From VXMF01 sp965206775 (GTDB lineage Bacteria; Acidobacteriota; Terriglobia; Bryobacterales; UBA6623), in the NCBI GenBank assembly GCA_965206775.1, contig CBDBKU010000002.1, positions 496,001-560,000 of the forward strand: a stretch of 64,000 nucleotides of DNA, in the 5' to 3' direction. The notes beneath the pieces are model-generated. The model was not told where the DNA came from, did no database searches, and was given only the letters and a program-made list of their open reading frames with translations. The position numbers were made by a program, and so were the translations under genes. Shown here piece after piece: positions 17,893-25,703 of the stretch; the first letter of the stretch is position 1; each line of letters opens with the position of its first letter.

Positions 17893-20508
17893 CTACGCGG
17901 AGTCGCTGCCCGGCCGAGCTTCGACTTGGCCGAATCTCTGATGCAGGAAGGCTAGCGCGAGCAGGCTCAGGCCGAGCCCCATGAACGACCCCGCCCGAAG
18001 CAGCCCCGTGAGGCCCGCCATGTCGACAAGGAACACCTTGCAAATCGTAAGCAGGAGCAGGGCCATGCCGGCTCGATAGACGCTCGCGCCATACCGCATC
18101 CCCCCAGCTAGAATCGCGGCGACGGCCATGGAAAGCCAGACAACCGAGTAGGTGGCCATCTCGCCGTCGGATGTGGGCGAGACCGCGTCCAGGCTGCCCT
18201 GCCACAAATGGCGGATTTCGATGCTCACGAACACAAACAACCCGACGGCAGCAACCTTGCTCGCCACGCGGGCGCCGAGCGCCTCGTAGTACCGGCTCGC
18301 TAGGAACGCCAGGAGCACGGGCGCCCCGTACGCCAGGAGCAGGACGTTCCAGATCATCGTGGAGGAAATCGGTTCGAGAGTGACGATCGGATTGAGCGTC
18401 GAAAGAACGATCCCGTAGTTCGCCAGGGACATTGCCAGGAGGATCCTAGCGGCCCATTGGTAAACGGCCGCCACCTGCTCGCTGACCTGCGATCGCCAGT
18501 GGTAGACGAGGCCTAGCGCCGCCCAGGTCGCGGTGTTGATCGAGGCCTCAGTCAGGCCGTACTCGGTCGAAAAGACGTCGCCGTCGTAGAGGAAGTCTCT
18601 CGTCACCGCCCAGCAAGTCAGCACCAGCAAGTGAACGGCCACGGCCTCTATCCACCTCCGGAGCTTCGGAAGCGGAGTTGCGAGCGTGCTCGCGAGCATG
18701 CACGAAAGGGTCGAGCCGCCGTACGTCCATAGCGTCCAGTGAGAGCCGTCGGAGTAGGAGGGCAGCCACGGATTGAACGTCAATCGGGCGACGAGGGCGG
18801 CTAGGACCGCCTTGGTCAGCCAAGAGACATTCGATGTGCCGTGCCGAGCGGCGAGCCACGCCAGAGGAACAGCCTGTGCCGCGAGCGCCAGAGTCAGCCC
18901 GGCGTCGCGGAAAGTCATGGCGGCGGCCAGCGAATAGGAACCGGAAACGCCAAGGATCGCCCAAGGCGCGACGGATTCCAGCCGCGAGCGCGAGAGCAGC
19001 CAGCCCGAGGCCGTGTAGAGAAGGCCCAGCGCAACACTTGCGAGGGCCCATTCCCGCGAGATCGAGATGTCGGCGGCAAGGGCGTACGCGATAGCGAGCC
19101 AGCAGACGGGCGAAGCCGTCGCAAGCGAAATCCACACGGTCCCCGAACCGTCCCGGCGATGATTCCAGCAAGCAAGGGCCGTGTAAACGCATGCGCTGCA
19201 GGCCGAGTAGGCAGGAAATCCGATTTCGCCGGAAGCTAGGCTTGATGCCCAAACGAGGCGAAATCCCTCGACATCGAGACCGGTTCCCAGCCAAGCGACA
19301 CTCTGAACGCCGAGCGATATCCAAGGCAGCCGGGCGTAGTTGCCGCCGCGTCGCGCGGCAACGAACAGGACCACGACAAGGGGCACCCAGCCGACAGCCG
19401 ACCGAACGGTGAACGGCTCGATGGCGATCGAGATCCCGTGAGCTAGGACCAGCAGCAGCAGGCTGGACGAGAGCGCCCCGCCCGCCGCCCCCTGCAACCC
19501 GGACGCTCCCGTCGCCGGGGATTGCCAGACAGTGCCGGGAGCGAGCGCTGGCCCTGCGATCCGGCGTAGCCGCGGCCACCAGTCGATCGCTGGCAGGAAA
19601 ACCATTGCCCCGGCGACCAGGCCTAGGTAGATCCCGCGGAATCCGTCTGCATTGTCCTGGCCGGTCGAGACCAGCCACCAGAAGAGTGCACCCGCGAGGG
19701 CTCCCCGCCATAGCCAAGCGCGGAACGTATAGCGAATCATTAGCAGCACTGTCGCGCTGATGATCACGCAATAGCCGAGCACTTCGACAATTCGGCCGCC
19801 GTCCCCTCCGACGAGCAGGGGCACGGCGTAGCAGCCGATCAGGCCTAGCGCCGCTAGGACCGGGCCGTGCCTCAACGCGAGCAGCATCGTTGCCATCGAC
19901 ACTGCAGCCAAAAAGACGAAGGCTCCCAGGGGCGGAACGAGTTCGTACAGATGGAGCGCCGCCAAGGCCGCTGCGCAAAGCGTGAGGCTCGCGGACGCAG
20001 CCAGGGCAGAGAACGCAGGATGGCCACGGCCGGTCTTTCGGACTAGCCATTCGGCCAGCGCGTGCATGGCAAGACCAGTGCCAGTGGCAAGCGCGACCCG
20101 AGCCCAAGGCGTCAGCAAGCCCTGGTCGATCGAGTACTTCACGAGGAAGATGCCGGCCAGGGCAACGCAAACTCCGCCCAGCCAAACCATCCAGTTGGGC
20201 TTCGCGGCCGGGGCGGAACCCGTCGAAATCCCTTCGCCCCGGCCTCGCAAACGTGCAGCGAGCCCCGGAGTCGTGGGTCCGTCTCTGCGCACGGCCACGC
20301 CCTTCTGGATGCGCGGGGCCGGGGCCGGCGGAGAGCGCCGGCCCGGCATGGACGTCGCAGCCGGCGGCTCGGCCGCGGGAAGGGCCGAGCCGATGCGACG
20401 CTGCAGGCGCTCCACCTGCTTGGACAGCGAGCGCAGCCGAAACAAAGCCACCGCAGCAAGCACGATTGCCAGAAGTTCAATCACGGAGCACGGCCAACGT
20501 TCTAGCAT
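17893..20508 (-). CDS. DUF2339 polytopic membrane protein, 871 aa
   Basis: Large inner-membrane protein of the DUF2339 type. A first TM helix (VIELLAIVLAAVALF) is followed by a coiled-coil-like SLSKQVERLQRRIG and a Pro-rich cytoplasmic linker. From about residue 100 on there are some 20 hydrophobic helices, with the family-like WMVWLGGVCVALAGIFLVKYSIDQGLLTPWARVALA region. Function is unknown in the family. ATG 20508 is preferred because the extra upstream residues are non-hydrophobic and Cys/Arg-rich. Confidence 0.82.
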   Translation of the reverse strand: MLERWPCSVIELLAIVLAAVALFRLRSLSKQVERLQRRIGSALPAAEPPAATSMPGRRSPPAPAPRIQKGVAVRRDGPTTPGLAARLRGRGEGISTGSAPAAKPNWMVWLGGVCVALAGIFLVKYSIDQGLLTPWARVALATGTGLAMHALAEWLVRKTGRGHPAFSALAASASLTLCAAALAALHLYELVPPLGAFVFLAAVSMATMLLALRHGPVLAALGLIGCYAVPLLVGGDGGRIVEVLGYCVIISATVLLMIRYTFRAWLWRGALAGALFWWLVSTGQDNADGFRGIYLGLVAGAMVFLPAIDWWPRLRRIAGPALAPGTVWQSPATGASGLQGAAGGALSSSLLLLVLAHGISIAIEPFTVRSAVGWVPLVVVLFVAARRGGNYARLPWISLGVQSVAWLGTGLDVEGFRLVWASSLASGEIGFPAYSACSACVYTALACWNHRRDGSGTVWISLATASPVCWLAIAYALAADISISREWALASVALGLLYTASGWLLSRSRLESVAPWAILGVSGSYSLAAAMTFRDAGLTLALAAQAVPLAWLAARHGTSNVSWLTKAVLAALVARLTFNPWLPSYSDGSHWTLWTYGGSTLSCMLASTLATPLPKLRRWIEAVAVHLLVLTCWAVTRDFLYDGDVFSTEYGLTEASINTATWAALGLVYHWRSQVSEQVAAVYQWAARILLAMSLANYGIVLSTLNPIVTLEPISSTMIWNVLLLAYGAPVLLAFLASRYYEALGARVASKVAAVGLFVFVSIEIRHLWQGSLDAVSPTSDGEMATYSVVWLSMAVAAILAGGMRYGASVYRAGMALLLLTICKVFLVDMAGLTGLLRAGSFMGLGLSLLALAFLHQRFGQVEARPGSDSA

Positions 20509-20699
20509 ATACGGCGGACTTGGCTGGCGACATGGGCGGCGGCACGGGTGTTGAAGACAACGGACCCCAAGGTGCCCGCACCGGGCGCGCATCGTGGTGA
20601 GCGAGCAAGGCCCGAACCCTTCGCATCAGCCAGCCCGCAAGCTCGGACTTGCTGCGGCAGTGAGAAACGACTTGGCTCGCGGACGTGTACAGTGGCTTC

Positions 20700-21725
20700 A
20701 TGGACCGGAGATTCAGGGCCGTCGCTATTGGCGCCGGGTACTTTTCCGGATTCCAGTTCGAGGCTTGGAATCGGATCCCCGAGGTCACCGTAGCGGCGAT
20801 CTCGAACAGGACCGAATCGAAGGCACGGCAAAAGATGGCGGAATATGCCATTCCCCGCTTCTATGCCGACTGGCGCGAGATGATCGACCGCGAGCGGCCG
20901 GACTTCGTGGACGTCATCACGCCCCCGGAGACCCATTCCGCGATCTGCGCTCATGCCGCTAGGGCCGGCGCGGCGATCATTTGCCAGAAGCCGCTGGCTC
21001 CGGCTCTGGGCGAGAGCAGGCGGATCGTCGAGACCGCCCGCGACGCGCCGGTCCGCTTCATGGTGCATGAAAACTTCCGCTGGCAGCCCTGGTACAGAGA
21101 GATCAAGCGGGTCCTGCAGGAAGGCGTTATCGGCGCACCGACGCACCTTTACTTCCGGCTGCGAACGGGCGACGGATGGGGTGAGGACGCGTACCTAGCG
21201 AGGCAACCCTTCTTTCGCGACTACCCGAGGCTTCTGGTCTACGAGACCGCGGTCCACTTCATCGACACCTTCCGCTACCTGCTGGGCGAGATTGTCGAGG
21301 TGTACGCCAAGCTGCGCCGGCTGAATCCCGTCATTCGGGGCGAGGACGCCGGCCAGATCTTCGTTTCGTTCGAGAGCGGCGCCACTGCAATTCTCGACGC
21401 GAATCGATTTAACGAAGCCGAAGTCGACGCGCCGAGGTACACCTTCGGGGACCTTCGGCTGGACGCGACGCGAGGCCACTTGGCAATGGAGGCGGACTCG
21501 TCCATGCGCATCAAGCCGCTTGGCGAACCGGTGCGCGCGCACGAGTACAAGAGGGCGAACCGGAACTTTGCCGGCGACTGCGTCTACAGCCTGCAGCGGC
21601 ACTTCGTGGACTGCCTGCTGAGCGGCGATGAGTTCGAGAGCCACGGAGAAGACTACCTGAAGACCCTGGCGGTAGTCGACGCGGTCTACGACTCAGCGAG
21701 GACGGGCGACGCGGTACAGCCATGA
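20700..21725 (+). CDS. Gfo/Idh/MocA family oxidoreductase, 341 aa, cytoplasmic
   Basis: NAD(P)-dependent sugar or inositol oxidoreductase. The Rossmann start is VAIGAGYFSGFQFEAWNRIPEV, with the family EKP motif present as CQKPLAPALGES. The C-terminal alpha/beta domain begins near residue 125. Unlike the two homologues later in the window it has no Tat leader. ATG 20700 is used; an in-frame GTG lies 15 bp upstream. The next gene, a sialidase-sulfatase fusion, starts 34 bp later on the same strand. Confidence 0.9.
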   Translation: MDRRFRAVAIGAGYFSGFQFEAWNRIPEVTVAAISNRTESKARQKMAEYAIPRFYADWREMIDRERPDFVDVITPPETHSAICAHAARAGAAIICQKPLAPALGESRRIVETARDAPVRFMVHENFRWQPWYREIKRVLQEGVIGAPTHLYFRLRTGDGWGEDAYLARQPFFRDYPRLLVYETAVHFIDTFRYLLGEIVEVYAKLRRLNPVIRGEDAGQIFVSFESGATAILDANRFNEAEVDAPRYTFGDLRLDATRGHLAMEADSSMRIKPLGEPVRAHEYKRANRNFAGDCVYSLQRHFVDCLLSGDEFESHGEDYLKTLAVVDAVYDSARTGDAVQP

Positions 21726-21759
21726 GCCGTGTTCGCAACCGACAGACGGGCAAGGCCCT

Positions 21760-24354
21760 ATGATTGTGGGCGCAATGCACAGAACTGCTACCCGGGTGTC
21801 GACGGGCCGACCGCTCTGGACGGCGTTCGCAACCGGATCGGCTGTGGCGCTCTCGATGGCAGGGGGGAGCTCGGCAGCGGAGCCTTCCCGCGGCTATTCC
21901 GTCCCTACCGTCGACATCTCGCAGGAAACCCATCGCCAAGTGGTCATCGACCGGGAGCCCGGCCAGTATCTGGGGCATCCCTCGACCCTTCTGCTTCCGG
22001 ACAACAAGACGATCTTAATCGCCTATCCCAAAGGGCACGGACGCGGCGCGATTGTCTACAAGAAGAGCTTCGACGGCGGGCTGACCTGGACCGACAGGCT
22101 GGCAACGCCGGAGAACTGGGCCACCTCGATGGAGGTGCCCACTCTCTTCCGCCTGATCGATCCGGAAGGCGTTCCTCGGATCGTCATGTTCTCCGGCAAG
22201 GCAGGGGGCCTTCGCGTCGCTTACTCGGAGGACGAGGGCGAGACCTGGTCACCGCTCAAGCCCATTAGCACGCCGGGACCCACCTATGGCGGCATCGTCG
22301 CGATGGGGTCAATGATCGAGCTGAAAGACGGAAGGTACATGGCCTTCTTCCACGACGACGGACGGTGGCTCCGCATCCCGCCCGAGCATCCCGGGGGCAA
22401 GCAGTTCGAGGTCTACAGCGTCGTGTCAGCCGATGGCGGCCTGACGTGGTCCCAGCCCGAGATCATTGCCAAGCATCCGGTTGCGCACCTGTGCGAGCCC
22501 GGCGCGCTGCGCTCGCCGGACGGCAGGCAGATCGCAGTGCTGCTGCGCGAGAACAGCCGCAAGCTGAACTCCTTCGTGATCTTCTCCGACGACGAAGGCA
22601 AGTCCTGGAGCGAGCCGCGCGAGCTGCCTGGCGCGCTGACAGGAGACCGACACACGGCGAAGTATGCGCCGGACGGACGGCTGTTCATCAGCTTCCGCGA
22701 CCGAACCCATGTCAGCCCGACGAAGGGGGACTGGGTCGGCTGGGTCGGCACGTACCAAGACATTGTCGAGGGCCGGGAAGGCGAGTACCGCGTCCGGCTC
22801 ATGGACAACCACAAGGGCGCCGACACTGCCTATCCCGGCGTGGAGCTCCTGCCGGACGGAACATTCGTCACCACGACCTACGGGCACTGGATTGAAGGCG
22901 AGGAGCCGTACATCGTGAGCGTGCGGTTCAAGCTGGAGGAGCTGGACGCCCGAGCGAAGTTCGCGGCGTACAAGCCTACATCGACAGTCCGGGCGGCCGC
23001 GAGGCCCGCTCAGACGCCAGCCGGCGCGACCGGCAGGCCGAACGTCCTGTTCGTAGCGGTCGACGACTTGAACGACTGGGTGCTGGAAGATGACTCCCCG
23101 GTCAAGATGCCGAATTTCCGGAGGCTGGCCAGGCGCGGAGCGCTGTTCGATCGCGCCTACACCGCCTCTCCCGCATGCAACCCTTCCCGAATCGCCCTGC
23201 TGACCGGACTGAGCCCGCCGACCACCGGCGTCTACGGCAATCGCTCCGATTGGAGGGGCGCGTTGCCGGACGCCGTGACGCTGCCGCGGTATTTCATGAA
23301 CAGCGGATACAGGGTCGAAGGCGCGGGCAAGATCTTCCATCACCACGACAACAGCGCCTTTCACGACGACGCGTCGTTCCACCGATTCGAGAAAATGCAG
23401 CTCGATCCGATGCCGGCTCGGAAGTTCAACGGAATCCACGCAGTCTCCAGCCTGAACTTCGATTGGGGACAGTGGCCTCTCGACGAGTCCGAGACTCCCG
23501 ACGCCCGTTCTGTCGATTTCGGCATCAACTTCCTCTCGCGCAGCCACGACCAGCCCTTCTTCCTGGCCATCGGTCTGTTCCGGCCGCACATGCCGTTCCA
23601 CGTCCCTCCGAAGTACTTTGCGGAGTATTCCGAGTCCCGTGTCGCAATGCCGCGCACGCCAGAGGGCGACCTGATCGACATTCCGTCCGGCGGCCGGGCA
23701 CTGCTCAAGCAGAAGGAACACTTCATGCAAGCCATTCTCGACGCCGAAAGGAAAATCCCGGGCACGTGGTCGGAGGCTGTCCGGTCGTACCAGGCGAGCT
23801 GCACGTTCGCCGACCATCAGCTGGGCCGGCTGTTCGACGCGCTCGCGAGGTCGGAGCATGCACGCTCCACGATGATCGTCCTCTGGTCGGACCATGGCTT
23901 CCACCTGGGCGAGAAGAATCACTGGGAGAAATTCGCCCTGTGGGAGAAGACGACGCGCGTCCCGCTCGTGATCGTGGCGCCCGGAGCGATTCCACCGGGC
24001 ACGGTGGTCGAAACCCCCGTGTCCCTCCTGGATCTCTATCCGACTCTCCTCGACTTGGCAGGCCTGCCTGCCAATCCGGCACTCGAAGGGGAGAGCCTGG
24101 TTCCGCTGGTGAGCGACCCCCGGCGAGAACGCACCGTGGCGATGACATTCCAGCGGGGCAACCATGCGGTACGGTCGATGCGGTGGCGATATATCCGATA
24201 CGCCGATGGCAGCGAAGAGCTTTACGATCACAGCGAAGATCCCGACGAGACTAGCAACCTAGCGCTCGACGCCAGCTACGGGCAGGTCGTTTCCAAGCTG
24301 AGGCGGGCGCTTCCCGTCCGCAACGCACCCGATGCGGAGGATCTGGCTCGTTAG
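21760..24354 (+). CDS. bifunctional exo-sialidase (BNR)-sulfatase fusion, 864 aa
   Basis: A signal sequence (AFATGSAVALSMAGGSSAAE) is followed by a sialidase/BNR beta-propeller over about residues 55-410. The propeller has Asp-box repeats SFDGGLTWTD, SEDEGETWSPL, SADGGLTWSQ and SDDEGKSWSE. A Pro/Ala linker then joins an iduronate-2-sulfatase-like domain (about 424-850): RPNVLFVAVDDLNDW, activation motif C-N-P-S-R near residue 472, and LWSDHGFHLGEKNHWEKFALWEKTTRVP. Both halves look intact and in one frame. Likely exported and acting on sulfated, capped glycans. The BNR half may be a non-sialic-acid hydrolase or a binding domain; catalytic residues were not fully traced. Confidence 0.9.
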   Translation: MIVGAMHRTATRVSTGRPLWTAFATGSAVALSMAGGSSAAEPSRGYSVPTVDISQETHRQVVIDREPGQYLGHPSTLLLPDNKTILIAYPKGHGRGAIVYKKSFDGGLTWTDRLATPENWATSMEVPTLFRLIDPEGVPRIVMFSGKAGGLRVAYSEDEGETWSPLKPISTPGPTYGGIVAMGSMIELKDGRYMAFFHDDGRWLRIPPEHPGGKQFEVYSVVSADGGLTWSQPEIIAKHPVAHLCEPGALRSPDGRQIAVLLRENSRKLNSFVIFSDDEGKSWSEPRELPGALTGDRHTAKYAPDGRLFISFRDRTHVSPTKGDWVGWVGTYQDIVEGREGEYRVRLMDNHKGADTAYPGVELLPDGTFVTTTYGHWIEGEEPYIVSVRFKLEELDARAKFAAYKPTSTVRAAARPAQTPAGATGRPNVLFVAVDDLNDWVLEDDSPVKMPNFRRLARRGALFDRAYTASPACNPSRIALLTGLSPPTTGVYGNRSDWRGALPDAVTLPRYFMNSGYRVEGAGKIFHHHDNSAFHDDASFHRFEKMQLDPMPARKFNGIHAVSSLNFDWGQWPLDESETPDARSVDFGINFLSRSHDQPFFLAIGLFRPHMPFHVPPKYFAEYSESRVAMPRTPEGDLIDIPSGGRALLKQKEHFMQAILDAERKIPGTWSEAVRSYQASCTFADHQLGRLFDALARSEHARSTMIVLWSDHGFHLGEKNHWEKFALWEKTTRVPLVIVAPGAIPPGTVVETPVSLLDLYPTLLDLAGLPANPALEGESLVPLVSDPRRERTVAMTFQRGNHAVRSMRWRYIRYADGSEELYDHSEDPDETSNLALDASYGQVVSKLRRALPVRNAPDAEDLAR

Positions 24355-24441
24355 GTCGGCGCCGCCAGATTACGTACAACTGCGCGGCGGCCTACCAACC
24401 GAGACGATCTGCGGCGGGAGCGCTAGCCGGCTACCGGCCGC

Positions 24442-25023
24442 CTAGCCTTGAATGCGGACGATGACCATCAATGTGATGGCGAAAGCCAGTCCGCCTGCGA
24501 GCAACACGGTTCCAACCACACGTTCCTCGTGGGTCTCGAACCATAAGTAGATCCCCGTGACTCCCATCGCGAACAAGGCGATGGACGTCAAGAGCAGGAC
24601 AGCGCCCCACACGTTGATCATCGCGTCTTCGTGCCAGAAGCCGTACGAGAAGTGCATGCCCATCAACATGCCGATGAAGGCCAGTCGATTGGTCCGGACC
24701 TGGGCTTCGTCAGCACCGACCCTGTATTGGACCTGGTAGTTGGTGCCGATGCGGCGGATGACAAAGCTGAACACCCCGTCGTTTGCGCGCTGGACCCGCA
24801 CGATTTCCCCACGGAGTCCATGCTCCGCCATCAAGTGCCTTCCGAGCGCTCGCGGCGTCCCGGCTTGGCCCGGATCGACAGGATACGCTGCCTCCATGAG
24901 AGTCGGACTTGACGAGAACCAGGAGCGGTGGGCGAGCCGAACCGAACTCAGCAGGAAGACCCCGAGCGCGAGCGCGAAGACCAGCCCGAGAATCAGATGA
25001 GTGTTCCGCATCAAGCGATACAT
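24442..25023 (-). CDS. PepSY-associated TM-type membrane protein, 193 aa
   Basis: One N-terminal TM helix (THLILGLVFALALGVFLLSSV), a ~100-residue external domain, then two or three TM helices (MINVWGAVLLLTSIALFAMGVTGIYLWF, GTVLLAGGLAFAITLMVIV). The texture is that of PepSY-associated TM proteins. It starts 4 bp after the stop of a sister gene of the same architecture, so the two probably form a complex. Role unknown. Confidence 0.7.
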   Translation of the reverse strand: MYRLMRNTHLILGLVFALALGVFLLSSVRLAHRSWFSSSPTLMEAAYPVDPGQAGTPRALGRHLMAEHGLRGEIVRVQRANDGVFSFVIRRIGTNYQVQYRVGADEAQVRTNRLAFIGMLMGMHFSYGFWHEDAMINVWGAVLLLTSIALFAMGVTGIYLWFETHEERVVGTVLLAGGLAFAITLMVIVRIQG

Positions 25024-25027
25024 GTCA

Positions 25028-25615
25028 TCACCTCAAGCCTAGGTAGAGCGCGACAGTAGCCATCGAGCTCACACCTACCGTCCAAAGCGCCCATCGCATT
25101 CCAGGGCGGGTCGCCAGCCACATGTAGACTCCGGACACCGTCATGAAGACCACAGCCCACAGGGAGAACTGGTTGTACGCGCCCCACAACTGCACTTCCC
25201 ATCCCGGATTGTGGTGCCGGATGGTCTGCATGTGCATGAGGTTCAGGAATCCTGCGAGCGGGCTGCGCGTCTGCTCGACACGAATCAGGTTCTCGTTCTC
25301 GAGCAAGAGGATGCGGCGCGTGCCATTGGGCGTCAGGTAGCGCACCTCCAGGCGTCCTTCGGTGTCTCGAATGGCCTTGCGGCCGGGCTCGATGAACGGC
25401 AGACCGGAGGCGACGATCATCGCATCAGTAATCTCCTGATCAGTGGCCGAACCGTCCACCTGGAACTCGATCGTACGGATCTCCGGTGCGCGGCGCGTCC
25501 TCTCGCCTGGCGCAGGGATGAAGCTGGCCCAGACCCCCACGATCCCCCAGACCGTGAAGCCAGTGAAGCTCAGGAGCCCCGAGTAGATGTGCAGCTTCTT
25601 GATCCAGCGATACAT
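25028..25615 (-). CDS. PepSY-associated TM-type membrane protein, 195 aa
   Basis: Opens MYRWIKKLHIYSGLLSFTGF, the usual start of PepSY-TM proteins. An external domain contains ITDAMIVASGLPF and a strand-rich NGTRRILLLENENLIRVEQ. Two C-terminal TM helices (LWAVVFMTVSGVYMWLA, WALWTVGVSSMATVALYL) end the protein. ATG 25615 is chosen because the 109 upstream codons of the open frame are Arg/Ser-rich and cross the divergent promoter region. First gene of a two-gene unit. Confidence 0.72.
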   Translation of the reverse strand: MYRWIKKLHIYSGLLSFTGFTVWGIVGVWASFIPAPGERTRRAPEIRTIEFQVDGSATDQEITDAMIVASGLPFIEPGRKAIRDTEGRLEVRYLTPNGTRRILLLENENLIRVEQTRSPLAGFLNLMHMQTIRHHNPGWEVQLWGAYNQFSLWAVVFMTVSGVYMWLATRPGMRWALWTVGVSSMATVALYLGLR

Positions 25616-25703
25616 CGCGGCGCCTATTGCGTTAGTGGCAATCTCAAGGTCCGCAATTGTACAAGCTGTACACTGACTACCGCTGGCGCGGCATCGCATC
25701 AGT

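Noticed and set aside
22426..24231. 601-aa minus-strand open frame
   Set aside because: Long but antisense to the sialidase-sulfatase fusion and lacking any recognisable motif.
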